64,000 nucleotides of DNA. It comes from Gymnothorax reevesii. Its lineage: Eukaryota > Chordata > Actinopteri > Anguilliformes > Muraenidae. The notes under the pieces are model-generated. The model did no database searches. It was not told the DNA's origin and saw nothing but the letters and a program-made list of their open reading frames with translations. The DNA is taken from assembly GCA_029721435.1 (NCBI GenBank), contig CM056588.1, positions 37,961,430 to 38,025,429 on the forward strand. The letters run 5' to 3'. The position numbers and the translations under genes were made by a program. Shown one piece after another: positions 1 through 11,368 of this stretch (positions within the stretch are counted from its first letter, which is position 1; each line of letters starts with the position of its first letter).

Positions 1-1030
1 TACAGGGGTTTTGCCGTAATCCAAGAACATGATTTTGTGAACGGGATTTCCTCTCTGAACAGCTCATCCGGAGATCTTCACGAGATCTGGGCAAAACCTG
101 ACGTCAAGTTGTGCCGTCCAATTAATACAGACCAATCATGGCACTGGACCTGCTCACACTGGAAATACTCTAGTAGGCACAAACAACCGCGGATCATACT
201 ATGCCTTAGTAACGTCTACACTTTGGAAAAACAAAAGAACAACCGCAGATCATTTAAGGTGCAGTTTTGTCAGTATCTCTCCCAGAGCTGCTTGTCCATT
301 TACTTTTGGACTCAAAGAAAAGCACCTATTTCTCTTCCAAACGATGCCACCAGAAATCAGTGGGTACCTTTTTTTGTTTGCTTGCAGCAAACAGCCACGG
401 TCAAAGTGAACGTTAACTGTTTGTGCTCAGCATTTCACAAAAGACAGCTTTGTCAATAAAGGATAATTCGACACAGGATAAGCGTTTCAGCTGCTTCTCA
501 AAGCTGAAGCAGTTGCATCGATCAGGCACTCTGAGCCGCAAGCTATAAGTAATGATAAACTAGCAAATAATGTAAGTGTGACTAAAGTGTTACGGGTGGC
601 CAGCAAGACCGCTAACGATAGTCAGCACTAACAACTGGGCTCAGACACAGGCTTTGTAAAATATCTGAAGATAAAGCCTGGATCGGTCGCAACTCTCCCT
701 GACTCACAGACGCAGAAGCTGTAAGTTGCTTTACAGCATAAGCCTACCTAAAGTGATAGCCTGTTGAATGTGGCTGTTGCACTGCAGCTAACATAGCCAA
801 GTTATTGTTGCTAATGTTTGTGTCCTAAATATGCAAGAGTAATTCAACAGAAGGTGTGTGAACATAAACCTCATTTGAAGCTAACTTCTTATACTTGTTT
901 GTAATTTGGATGCTTGGTACAACTGTTCATGGTAACGGAACTTGCTGTCTGTAAAACCTGTATTGCAAGACTTGGTTACCAGCTAGTGCATGTTAGTTTG
1001 CGTGCCATCGTGCTACTTAAAAATTGAGTA
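1..1030. other. Anonymous non-coding DNA
   Basis: I see no gene, RNA or recognisable mobile element here. The 140-codon frame at 37-459 has no recognisable domain, low-complexity composition and no splice or promoter context, so I do not call it. From about 550 the DNA is rich in short GCTAAC/TTAGC motifs without a fixed period. Confidence 0.6.
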
Positions 1031-1094
1031 CTGACTGCAATAAACAGTTATGTCCAATATATAACATCTGGACATAATTGTTTATTGCAGTCAG
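1031..1094. other. Near-perfect 26-bp hairpin, miRNA-precursor-like
   Basis: The 26-base arm at 1031-1056 is complementary to 1069-1094 at every position but one, and that position would be a G-U wobble in a plus-strand RNA. The loop is 12 bases (1057-1068). Arm and loop sizes are compatible with a small microRNA precursor, but I do not recognise the arm as a known miRNA. An alternative is a tiny foldback MITE remnant; no flanking TA or TTAA duplication is present. The structure is directly visible; the function is not known. Confidence 0.6.
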
Positions 1095-1688
1095 CCCAAG
1101 AAATGCTCCCAGGTAACTTATATGCAGTAATTTTGATCGGCATGCTTGTGTTACTTCTGTAAGCATCAATGTGGCAGTTTCAACATAACGTTGCCCGATT
1201 CTAGCCACAACAGTTGAAGCTAACTGGAGAGGTGCTGTATGTGTCAGCAAAGTTTGGCTGGAAAGGCTGCAGTTAGACCAGACATAGGTTTTGCAGAGCT
1301 TGGGATACGTGTGTAGGTTTGTTTACGGCTGTTTGTGACCGCTTCACTTATCCATGACTGAGGTCAGCTGGATACTTCACTAATATCTGGGCTAGCTCTC
1401 CGATGTTACTGTGAAAGTAATCTCAAAACGCAAAAGATCTAACCTGTCTGGTATACCAAACGATTTCTCTGCATTGCCGTGGCATAATTTCATCTCCCTT
1501 TAGAAATTGTTCTAGCTAATGTAATGCTGAAAAGGCAGAGATTGAATAAGAAATTCTTTCCTGTAGAAGTGATCAATTCACTAGCTCCACATAAGCCACT
1601 GTCCACGCTAATGGAACTTATGGTCTGTAAATCCCGTATTATGTTCATAACATAATCAGAGCTCTCTCTAGCTGTTGCGTACTATCCA
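1095..1688. other. Anonymous non-coding DNA
   Basis: No gene or repeat family recognised. Confidence 0.5.
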
Positions 1689-1691
1689 TAA

Positions 1692-1984
1692 AGCTGCTTT
1701 CACATCAGACGCGAAAAGAATTTTTCGCTCGACAGACTACATTCAAAGTCAATGCAAAGACGCAAGTACACGTGTTATGGGCACATTAAGCCGCTTTCAC
1801 ACCAAACGCGAAAAGAATTTTTTGTGCTACAGATTACATTCAAAGTCAATGCAAAGATGCGAATACACGAGTTGTCGGCACGTTAAGCCGCATTTACACC
1901 GGACGCAAAACAAATTTTTGGCGCGCCAAATTACATTCAAAGCCAATGCAAAAAATTTTTTCCGCGTCCGATGTGAACGCGGCT
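1692..1984 (+). mobile_element. MITE arm amplified as three 97-bp tandem units (PIF/Harbinger-like)
   Basis: Three units start at 1692, 1789 and 1886, exactly 97 bp apart. Each begins AGCYGC, continues with a motif like TTTCACACCRGACGC, and holds a shared core near TTACATTCAAAGTCAATG. The third unit runs into an inverted end (about 1961-1984, ending GCGGCT) that mirrors the unit start. The units belong to the same family as the palindromic MITE at 21576-21732, which has a clean TTA duplication. Here the flanks are TAA (left) and TAT (right), so the duplication is imperfect. Frames crossing the array are by-products of the repeat. Confidence 0.75.
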
Positions 1985-1987
1985 TAT

Positions 1988-2550
1988 CGCGCCTGTTTTC
2001 TGCGAGCAAATTATGGTCATTCCGACGCAATAATTAAACCATTATCACGGGCAATTTCCGAAAAGGGCGTTTAGCCTGGAGCTTTCGCCCCTCCAGCGCA
2101 GAAGCTGTTCGTTACTCCACGCTAACTACACACCACAGTTATGCACACGAACCAGCAGGTCCTTATAATACACACCGAAGCAGTCCATAAGTTCTTGGTC
2201 CACTTTTTGCTGCTCCTCACTGTCCATATTTCCCTCTAAACTCAGACCCACCGGATTTCTATGGTCTCCGGTCTACACTTGGGTATGTCGACCCATTCTA
2301 CAAATGTGTCTGTATGGGGTGAATTCTAGCTTTCCCTCAATCCTAGCTATAGAGTAGAAACACCGGTGTACTCACCATAGTAGCCGTAGGTAGATAGCAA
2401 ATTCGAGCTTGAGCTGCCAGACTTTCGCACTGCATCCTCCAGTTTCGCCACTGCGTTTATTAGAACAAGTTCATTTCATTAGATCTATACACATGTACTG
2501 GTTTGATTGCGGAATTTCCCCGCCGATTCCTTAGCTCAGATGGCAGACAC
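1988..2550. other. Anonymous DNA, possibly the body of the downstream MITE
   Basis: No coding potential. The sequence may be interior DNA of the element ending at about 2861, but I cannot find its other terminus. Confidence 0.35.
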
Positions 2551-2559
2551 GTCTAATGT

Positions 2560-2861
2560 TTCACACTAGGGAGGCGGACCCGGAAAACTGCATTCTGCCG
2601 AGTCCCGGCCAGCTCCGCCCTCCAAAGAGCTAGCCAATCAGAAGAAAGTGGGCACACGGAGAGGGGGGGCCATAGCGGAAGAGCCACCTAAATGAGACGT
2701 TTCAGGCAGAGACTACAATGGACTACAAATGGGAATTTTTGAGTATGGCGGTTCGAGCTAAATAAGGACCCTTTTTGGACTTTGAACGATCAGGAGTACT
2801 CTTGAGGAGTCCAAGATCAAAATATAAAATTGTAAATGTAGCATAATAGGTCCCCTTTAAC
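2560..2861 (-). mobile_element. MITE fragment ending in TTAAAGGGGACCTATTATG
   Basis: Read on the minus strand, the block starts with the terminus TTAAAGGGGACC at 2861 and runs through short exon-like stretches, including the motif CTGATTGGCTAG, which is typical of a very common fish MITE group. The other end was not found. A related terminus lies at 63757-64000. The superfamily is uncertain. Confidence 0.5.
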
Positions 2862-3583
2862 AATCCTCAGTTCAACATTGTCAACGAACTTGCGTTAATG
2901 TCACTGGTGCCAACACTTCTAAAAATCAACAGTGGGCAACTCTTGCTTGCTGCGGTTACATTTTTTGAAGGTCTGCATTGGTAAACAAACCTGACTGCTT
3001 TGTTAGTCTGTTATGCCAGCAAAAGTAGCTTCTCGAGAATACGACATGTAGCATCCTTCAGTTTATAGTGATCATAGATCCAAAGAACATTACTTGGTTG
3101 CCAGTAATTACTCAACCTTAGAATTTAATTTGTTACTTTTAAGGTAACGACTCTTTCAAGTGGAATGCAACAGTTAAACAGTGAAATGCAGGCTACAAGG
3201 TTATTGGCCCCGCTGAAAGCTGTGCCTACATTTGTAAAAGGACTGTACCAGGTGGAAGGACTTCACTTACTCCTGTGGCTCATAAATTAAAGGGATTTAC
3301 CCATTGGTGATAGACTTTACCTGCATTTGGCAGGTGTTAATTTCAGGCCCTGTCAGTGCACAAACTCGAAGACGATCTTGAACATAAATGGCAAGAAATC
3401 ACCACATTGATATTCTCTGATCGAGTTTGAAGCCTTCCCAACATATCGACTGGCTGAACGCAACCAACTTCGCAGGACTTCAGACCTTCGGGTTACACCC
3501 CAGAGCTGCAAAACAGGTGGAAAAAAATTTCCTCCATCTCTCAGATGGCAATTCCAACCTGTGCAGTAAAATCAGTTGCAGCT
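2862..3583. other. Anonymous non-coding DNA
   Basis: No gene or recognisable repeat seen. Confidence 0.5.
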
Positions 3584-3782
3584 CCATCCATCCATCTATA
3601 CCTGCTTCTTCCTCACTAGCATCACAGGGGAGCTGAAGCCTATCCCAGCTGACTACGGGCGAAGGGCAGGGACACACCATGGACAGGACACCCTTGCCAA
3701 TTCATCGCAGGACCCACACACCATTCACCAACGCACTCATACCTACCGGCAAATTAGAGTCCCCAATTAGCTTGACATGACT
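3584..3782 (-). mobile_element. LINE 3' end (L2/CR1-type), fragment
   Basis: On the minus strand the block reads as a fish LINE 3' tail: a stretch like CCTGTCCATGG, then GGGATAGGCTTCAGC, ending in a GGAT repeat (CCATCCATCCATC at 3586-3598 on the plus strand). Such tails are shared by L2/CR1-like LINEs and the SINEs that borrow them, so the class is not settled. No reverse-transcriptase coding sequence is attached, as expected for a 5'-truncated copy. Confidence 0.65.
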
Positions 3783-4169
3783 GTCTAGTTGCAGTTACCA
3801 TTATATATTAAATTGAGCTTTTTCTAAACATTTTATTTCCATGACAGTATGTTGTATTTATGAAAAAAAATAAAATACCAAGAATAGCTTTACTCTTCAG
3901 CAGGGCCATCCCTTTCTTGTCAGGAGCAGTACAAATTTTTGTTCTTTACTATTTAATTAGCCAACTAATTTATTTGATCTGACATTTTTATAAGCTAATG
4001 AGCTACAGCTGTGGATTGTGCATTAAGTCAGTTTAATGGATTGGAATAAACTGTAGTTGTGCACGGTGTGATGATCTCTCAGCAGAGTCAGGCACCAGTG
4101 TATTACCAGCTGTAATTCTTCTTACAGCTGCCAGGTCGCAGTAGTGGAGCTTGAAACCTTCACTGCAGT
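3783..4169. other. Anonymous AT-rich DNA
   Basis: Nothing recognised; several poly-A runs. Confidence 0.5.
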
Positions 4170-4700
4170 CGAGTCAAGGTACACGAGTTAAGACTGCGTT
4201 CATGGTTGGTGTGATCATCAACACAGAGGTGTCTGATACCAGTGCTGCAGGGTTGCAGCACCGGTAAATGTTTTTTGGTGTGCCGCAGTGCAAAAAAAAA
4301 GTACTTAATTTGTAACTGACTGGCCATCGAGTCCCATTACCTGAGATTTGTTCAAACAACAGTACTGTGCAGAAGACATACTGACAGCTATTCGGTAAGG
4401 GCAACAATGCTTCCAAAAATCATGAAATGTGAGGTTTCTTAATATTGAATCAAGTGCCATAAAGAGGCAGGAATTAGTAAAACCCAAATTGAATCAGCAT
4501 TGATGTGCCTGCCCTCTACTTAAAAATTAGGTACTGTCCTGCAGCTCCTCTGTTCATGGAGATGACTGGCTTTCTGCTCATTCTAAACATATTGGAGAAC
4601 TTGCCACAGTCCTTCTGCAGAGCAAGTCTCACTTGCCTCTGTTGCACTAGGCAATCCCAAACATCCAAGATGATGTTGAGATCAGGGCTCTGTCAAGGCT
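4170..4700 (-). mobile_element. Decayed Tc1/mariner element
   Basis: A coding relic (4516-4695) is followed downstream on the minus strand by an AT-rich tail to about 4170. The outer limits are approximate because no inverted repeat pair could be matched. Confidence 0.5.
4516..4695 (-). pseudogene. Tc1-type transposase C-terminal relic
   Basis: About 58 codons end at a stop at 4516-4518 and contain the motif PDLNIILDVWDC. This aligns with the Tc1-family PDLNPIENLWD signature, which carries the third acidic residue of the DDE triad. Here the glutamate position is leucine, so this copy could not be catalytic. Upstream coding sequence for the other two acidic residues is not recognisable. Tc1 transposases are normally about 340 residues, so most of the protein is missing. 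Confidence 0.6.
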
Positions 4701-4724
4701 ATATAATTAATATCAGCCATCTCT

Positions 4725-5020
4725 AAAGCTGCAGTTGGTAAGTTTTAGAAAAGTAACTTTGTCATTTTTGCTAAAACTGTCACTGTGTACAGACAGTATT
4801 ACATAAAACTAGTACTCTGTAATTAAAAAAAGCTCCTTTAAACCCACCTAATACCAATAATATACCGATATAAAATATATATAAAATACCGATACCTCCG
4901 TTACCGACAACAGCACACACGGCTAAGACCAGTAAAAAAAGGAAGCCAAAAGAAAAAAAAGCACAAAAGAAAGAATTTAACAAAACCCAGGATAAAACCA
5001 GAGTGAACATCGGAGTGGCT
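4725..5020. repeat. Possible dispersed fish repeat fragment
   Basis: The block starts near AGCTGCAGTTGGTAAGTTTT and continues through CACTGTGTACAGACAGTA. I associate this order of motifs with a dispersed fish repeat, but I cannot name it and see no terminal repeats. Confidence 0.3.
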
Positions 5021-5670
5021 TTTTAGAGGTGGAAGGAACTCCATGATCTGGAAGGATTAAAAACTGACGCAGAGTTTGCAACTTTTCTTCTTGACAGGTA
5101 AACCCCTGCTTTATTTGTTGGTTCATTTTTGCTCTGCAAATAAGCGAGTTGGTGTCGCTGACATGCTCACCAAACTAACCCCAGCCCTAACCAGCATCAA
5201 TTCATTTTCACTCTGTAAATAAGCGAGTGAAAGTCGCTTACAAGCACAGTCGCTGTTCGAATAGCCAACGTCTTGTAATTGTTACAGTACTTCGTAGTGC
5301 ATGTGATGTTACTGCGAGTTTGCAGTCGAGCTAACATCAGCTTGTTTCAGATGCTAGGGCTAACGTTACTGCCGTTGTTTAATTAGAAAGCAGCAGAAAA
5401 TATCTTCATGAAGTGACCTGGCAGTCTTATCAGTTGTGTTGTTGCCCTTATAAATTTGTGTAACGTTTCTGTGCTCTCACAGCCAAATGCTGACATACAT
5501 GATTTACTGGCCATTCAGCTGGATTCACGACAGTTTCTGTACTAAAAAAAAACGGGTAACTTACTGAAATAAGCATTTGCTGGGCTTTTAATGAATACAT
5601 ACTGCTGTACATTACTTTTCATGTCATGAAACATGATTTATTTCTGCTTGTTTGTTGGCAGTCATGTCAT
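5021..5670. other. Anonymous non-coding DNA
   Basis: No gene seen. A short motif near AAATAAGCGAGT recurs at about 5140 and 5218, which suggests a local duplication. Confidence 0.5.
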
Positions 5671-6837
5671 TAGACCTGAAAAATCCGGGGCTAATATCCC
5701 TCCCTTTATTGAAAATAATTAGTCCTGGCTAATTCTCGATGGTTTTCATTCATTCACACATTTTCCAATTCAAGCATAATCAAGGGGCAATCGAAGAGAT
5801 GGCTTCTCTCCCTCATGCGATCTAAAAGCGATAAAATAATGGGCTGCATTCAGGACAGAAAAATAATTTGATTATAATTAGGTCTATGCACCTGCACTCG
5901 GCCACGGCATTTCAGCCAAGTAAGTGGTTTCGTCCGTTTACATTTTCCAATCGGACAGCTGTCTATTTTTATTACTACGAATTGAGCGACCGTGCTGCAA
6001 AAACAGGTGTATGTGCAGTACAGGCCAAAAGTTTGGACACACCTTCTCATGCAATGTTTCCTTTATTTTCATGACTATTTATATTGTAGATTCTCACTGA
6101 AGGCATCAAAACTATGAATGAACACATGTGGAATTATGTACTTAACTACAAAGTGTGAAATACCTGTAACTTAAAACATGTCTTATATTCTAGTTTCTTC
6201 AAAGTAGCCACCCTTTGCTCTGATTATTGCTTATGACACTCTTGGCATTCTCTTGATGAACTTCAAGAGGTAGTCACCTAAAATGGTTTTCACTTCACAG
6301 GTGGGCCTTGTCAGGGTCAATTAGTGGAATTTCTTGCCTTATCAATGGGGTTGGGACCATCAGTTGTGTTTGGCAGAAGTTAGGTTGATACACAGCCGAC
6401 AGCCCTATTGGACTTCTGTTAGATACATACATAATTCCACATGTGTTCATTCATAGTTTGGATGCCTTCACTGAGAATCTACAATGTAAAAAGTCATGAA
6501 AATAAAGGAAACGCATTCAATGAGAAGGTGTGTCCAAACTTTTGGCCTGTACTGTACTTGTCGCCGAAATTACCTTCATTCGCTGAAGAGTTCTGAAATG
6601 CCATCGCTGAGTGACGGTGCATAGACCTAATTAAAATCAAATTATTTTACGGTACTGAATGTAGCCCATTATTTTGTCGCTTTTAGATCGCATGGGGGAA
6701 AGAAGCTGTTTCTTCAACTGCCACTTGATTATTCTTGAATTGGAAAACGTGTGAATGAAGGAAAACCATCTAGAATTATCCAGGACTAATTATTTTCAAT
6801 AAAAGGAGGGATATTAGCCCCGGAATTTTCAGGTCTA
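5671..6837. mobile_element. Foldback element family F, copy 1, interrupted by a Tc1 MITE
   Basis: The left arm starts TAGACCTGAAAAATCCGGGG and the right end is its inverted counterpart, finishing AGGTCTA at 6837. The two arms are complementary over roughly 280 bp each with scattered differences, making a giant hairpin. Removing the Tc1 MITE (6021-6549 and one TA) leaves about 636 bp. A second copy at 56049 has the same order of motifs. No convincing target-site duplication is visible, so the superfamily is undetermined. No transposase is encoded. Confidence 0.8.
6021..6549. mobile_element. Tc1/mariner MITE with TA duplication, nested
   Basis: The element is bounded by CAGGCCAAAAGTTTGGACAC and its inverse at the right end, each flanked by TA (6019-6020 and 6550-6551). 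The long inverted repeats include the motif CCACATGTG plus a TTCACTGA motif. Its 529 bp are too short for a transposase (a full Tc1 is about 1.6 kb), so it is an internally deleted, non-autonomous copy. It sits inside foldback copy 1, and the related copy at 56049 lacks it. Confidence 0.9.
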
Positions 6838-8508
6838 ACAGGCCTGTTTGCTGGCCAGCAGTGTTGACTGTTCACAACAGTAACGTCGAGCCTCGGCAAC
6901 TTGGCCATTTTCATAATGCGAACGTGCAAAATCTCTCCGCAGTTGCATGCATAACAGCTCGCGTGCCTTCGCGTGCACGGCAGCCCTCTGGGGGAGGGTC
7001 TTATTTGTTAAATTATTTTTGATTAATATTTGGTATCTCAAATCTGCATTGTATCATCAGCAAGACTGATGTGGAAAACAAAAAATAGACATTGAAGACC
7101 AAATTCAAATAAGAAAATAAAGTGGGTGCAATACTATAATTTCAGTCCTAGAATTTTCACAAACAGTTGATTAAATAGAATCATTTGTTTCTTGGGTAAT
7201 TATACATCCTCCTGAGACAAGAGTATACCAAAAATAGCTACACATGCTATGAAGAATAAAATTTCAATATCTGCCTTTGTGCCATTTTGCAAACAATTTT
7301 ATTAAATCAGATAAAACAATTAAACTAGACAGTTTTGTCGCCTACGATCAATATGAGCATCCTCGGAGGCCAGTATTACTTGGTCACCAAGGCGATACTG
7401 AAAGGTTATCATTTGGTCTTGAAGCCCAAGGTCATGAACTGATATACCACATGTGGGTTTCTATTAGTCCTCAATACAAATCAAGGGCCTTTTCAAGAAA
7501 CCTGTACAGATGAAGAGGGGGAAGAACAAAAGTAAATCCACAGCATCTCCAACTTTGCCAATAGATCCAATATGATAGAGCAAATCAAACAGGGGGAATA
7601 AGGAATCTCTTGTTCATGTGCCCACTAACATTATTCCAGGAAGAGACTGGCGATAAAGAAACCCAGCATAACTTGAGGCCCCAAGGCCTGAGTTTATAAA
7701 CACTGTAAATTGACCTCATCCAGGCTTAACTGCATCTTCATATCAGTACAGCAAATTCTCATGTCACGCTGACGGTCCCTATTCATTAAATTTAGCAGAG
7801 GAAGAGCACTGATCTGGAACCTGTTTTATCATCTCCGCTCAAAGCGGATGAGGTGAGGTGCTGGGCTGGGTCAACCGACCTGAGATCAGCATCCTCGCTT
7901 TTGAGATGCTTTACGAATATGGGCCTCTACTTTTTTTAGAGTCCCACTCCAGTAACCCAGGTGGCAGATTTAACTCAGACCGTCCTCTGCACTTATCCGG
8001 TCTGTGCTCTGAGCGCGAAGATCGTTTTATTTCTCCAGATTTGCACAGCAGTCTGGGACGCGGCGCGGGTCAGTGATTTATGCGCATGAATAATGATCTC
8101 GGCTTCCTAGCTGGAAACAGTCGCACTTTCAATTAAACTTCCTCCCAGTCGCCGAAGCACGACATTCTCAGCACCATTCAAAGACAATGCATTTGTATAA
8201 TTTATATGAAGCATTCAGTGCGCACTTGAGAGGAATCTTATGGAGAGCATTTCATACACCAGTAGCTGTGTTTTTTTTACAGCAGTGTGGACTACTTAAT
8301 TCAGAAGTAATAATAATCACTGCATTATACAGAGTTACATAATTCAGGCTTTCCAAGTAATGGCTGATTATCAGTGTTGTCGACTCAATGGTATTAAAAT
8401 AAATGGCATGACGTTCTGCTCACTTCATAGCGAAATGGAGAATGGATAAATAATTTTCAACATCAACTAATATAAAATACCCAGGTAAAGTGAAGCAATT
8501 TTTTAGAT
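6838..8508. other. Anonymous DNA, no mobile element recognised
   Basis: No gene was found and this is one of the longer repeat-poor stretches. The part at about 7730-8150 has balanced composition and AT-rich cores such as ATTCATTAAATTTAGC, as is common in conserved non-coding elements. Conservation cannot be judged from one sequence. Confidence 0.4.
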
Positions 8509-8510
8509 GG

Positions 8511-8700
8511 TTTCCACTTTAACCAGCTGAGTATTCTATTGTCAGCTAGTTTACCAGTTTGTCCATCATCTGACTGTGCCATTTTAACCAGCTTTCATCA
8601 GCTTTGACCAACAGCAAATCATTTATGACCAGCTTGAATAGTGGAAAAAATAGCTAAAACCTGTTCAGGATCACAGTTGGTCTGAGCAGGATCTTGTAAA
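8511..8700. repeat. Degenerate ACCAGCT-motif repeat
   Basis: Variants of ACCAGCTT occur repeatedly at irregular spacing. This resembles a diverged minisatellite built on an ACCAGCTNNN unit. No fixed period remains. Confidence 0.4.
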
Positions 8701-9450
8701 AGGGCTGCTTGGGACTGCTGCAGTAATGGGAATTAAATTCAATAAAAGTGCAATTCCTTAGGAGACTGTCATTTCTCTGCCCGTCACTCAAGTTACCAGG
8801 TCCCAGGTAAAACGGTCCTCTGTGAGCTCAGGTATTTTTCGTTCTTGTCATACGGCGAGTGGATAGATCAATCACACCGTTTCCTCCGTCACGTTTTACT
8901 ACGTTTTTGTAACACAATTAAATCCTGAGTTCCTGCTGGCAGAGTGAGACTCCTATAACCTCTTAAAGGGGCAGATGTAAAGACCTGTCAATCATCAACC
9001 TTGAGTCTATCAAAAAGCTCAAGCCACTAACAGGCACTACGTAGCAAAATGTTGACTCTGTTAGTGTTACTGTACTCTCTAAGTTGTTTTAACCGTGCAG
9101 GCACGATATTGGTGTCCAGAAGCCTTGTACCTCATAACTAAAGTCAAGTTCACCAGATTCACTAACACTTATTCATCAGGTACAGTCAACAGGAAGGTTT
9201 GATAGTGCAGTGGAATCTTTGCATTTCCAGGTTTCCAGGTTACAACACATCATCCTGATATATTTAGCTGATATTGTTTGTTGTGAGGGGGGAGGGGGGG
9301 GGGGGGGTCCCACCCCATCCACTCCCTCTACAAGGCCCCTGGGCAGCACCGCTCAGATAAGGTGAAGTCTGCAAAGCCACAGATAAGCCTCCCGTTCCTG
9401 TGAAATCTCACAGCAGCTCACTATCCGCTCGATCAGGGGACGACGGAGTC
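8701..9450. other. Anonymous DNA with a poly-G tract
   Basis: There is no gene. A run of G with one interruption lies at about 9285-9307. Confidence 0.5.
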
Positions 9451-9454
9451 ATCA

Positions 9455-9680
9455 GACGTTTTTACATTACTTTTATTTAGCAACAGTCTTTATCCAAAGC
9501 AATTTACAATTCGGGGGTCACAGTTGGAGCACAATCGGCTCACATTCCAAGGGTTTGCAGTTCAAGCCCCACAGCGTAGCCACAATAAAATCAGTTCAGC
9601 AGTTTGGGCCCTTGAGAAAGGCCCTAGGCCCCACATCGCTCTGAAGGGTATTTGCTTAACTTGCCTAGTCTAATCAACTG
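9455..9680 (+). repeat. Diverged SINE-like fragment
   Basis: It starts with a motif like TTTATTTAGCAACAGTCTTTATCC, a diverged form of a common fish repeat, here only recognisable in part. It then has GCAGTTCAAGCCC, which resembles a worn RNA polymerase III B box, and GGGCCCTTGAGAAAGGCCC, which is typical of tRNA-derived fish SINEs. There is no A-rich tail or clear duplication. Confidence 0.45.
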
Positions 9681-10862
9681 TTAATTACTTTGGAAGAGCG
9701 CATCAGCAGAATAACTAATGAAATAAGTTCAGACCGCAAGCCATTAGAAAAGCTTCTGAGCATGGACCGGATTAGGTTTGGTAACTCTGAGAGTGTCAAT
9801 TGCCCATAGCCATGAACACCAACTCAGAGCATGACGTAGACTAGCTACCAGTGAGACATGATTGCTAGACAATTCTGAACTAGGCACAGCCTCCACATGC
9901 ATTATGAGTGTAACATGTAAAGAGATCAAGGATGGACGTGATACTGGAGAGAGATTATCCTGCAGGAAATCAGTATTAAAGCTTGATTCCTTCTAAAGAG
10001 ATGCATCTTCAGACCACTGTGAAAAATGAGCAATGCCTGAATATTATCCTTACATTAATTCCATGCAACAATCCTTCAAAAAAGGAAAAAAAATCTGATT
10101 CTATGGCATGGGGTCTAATGCAGTGTTGAAGCCAGATATCTGTGTACTCGATAGGCAACAAATTCATTAAAGAGATATCCCAGGTATACAAGCCAGTAAT
10201 CTCTGGTCTGATGTGCTTTTCCTTAGCCGGTAGAATGCATCCTTTTCAGTTGAGACCCCTTTACTGGATACTTAGGGAAAAAAGCATGCATCAGTATGCT
10301 AAATTTGAGCATGAGCGAGGAGAGATTTTCTAATGTAACATAAAGTACATCAAGGTAATATGCAAATGTCCATACGTGGGACATTTCTATAGCAGTACTT
10401 GCCAGCGAAAAGCTGCATGCAAGGGCTGAATCAAACCCCTTTCACTTTCCCGACTTCACATCTGATTTCAGCCTGAACCCGTTTTGTAAATTAAAAATAC
10501 GGCAAGTTGGGCAACCCTTGACCTAAATGCAGTGGCGGTCCGTCGGCAGTAACAAAGGCCTTCAGAAACCATGCCCTTCAAAGCTCATCAACCGAAACCT
10601 CTTGCAGTTTACTTTTCCTGATCAGCAACAGTTGCCCAGACTAATTGGCAGGACTGGCGACAGTATAAATTATTTTTGATATTGTTGTACATTGCACCAC
10701 AAAATTATGAGGCATTTTTCTACCGTACAAAAATGGCGACTGATTGTCTTGATAATTTCTTTATAATTTCTGCGCTCTTTCAGCTCATGAAAGCAGAGTT
10801 GCTTAGTTTGTGAGGCTCATTAAGCAATTAGCTACGAGGATCTATTCTATATTCTGTATGTG
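9681..10862. other. Anonymous non-coding DNA
   Basis: No gene or identifiable repeat. Frames at 9744-9929 and 10009-10333 overlap on both strands and have no domain signature. Confidence 0.5.
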
Positions 10863-11023
10863 GAAGAAGTTGGCCTCACTACGGTGGCCAACTAGGGTAA
10901 ATAATGCTGCAATGCCCTAAACATCTCCAATTGGCGAAACAAGCTGCAGTTTTGAATTTTAAAATTCAAGGACTGAAGAGCTTATTTACCCTTGTTGGCC
11001 ACCGTAGTGAGGTCAACTTCTTC
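10863..11023. repeat. Inverted repeat: 42-bp arms, 77-bp spacer
   Basis: The arms at 10863-10904 and 10982-11023 match as reverse complements at 40 of 42 positions. The shared core includes CCTCACTACGGTGGCCAAC. Confidence 0.85.
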
Positions 11024-11368
11024 CGTGAAAATAAACATGGCTCCTAGCTAAGTGGCTACTTTGGACATTTAGGCTAAAAACATGGTGGAATGACCTCTTC
11101 TCGAGTGAAATTTGGATGTTGGGGCTCACGGACACTAAGATTACACCGCAAAAGCAGCATGAGGGCATTTTGTGTTTTTTAAATGTTGTTTTTTACGCTT
11201 GACAGAGTGGTCACCAATGACTTCAATTAATTTGGATTTGTCTTCAATGCTGTTTTTATTTAAAACTCCAAAAGCATTTTGAGGACGAAAATAATTCTTG
11301 AACCCTACAATTAGCCTTGGGGTGAGTAGATGAGTGAATTTTCATTTTGGGGTGAACTATCCCTTTAA
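10863..11368 (-). mobile_element. MITE fragment with a long internal hairpin
   Basis: On the minus strand it begins CTTAAAGGGATAGTTCACCC, a terminus shared by a very abundant fish MITE family. It ends in a hairpin whose arms are 10863-10904 and 10982-11023. The matching terminus on the other side is absent, so the copy is truncated or rearranged. No transposase is encoded. Confidence 0.65.
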
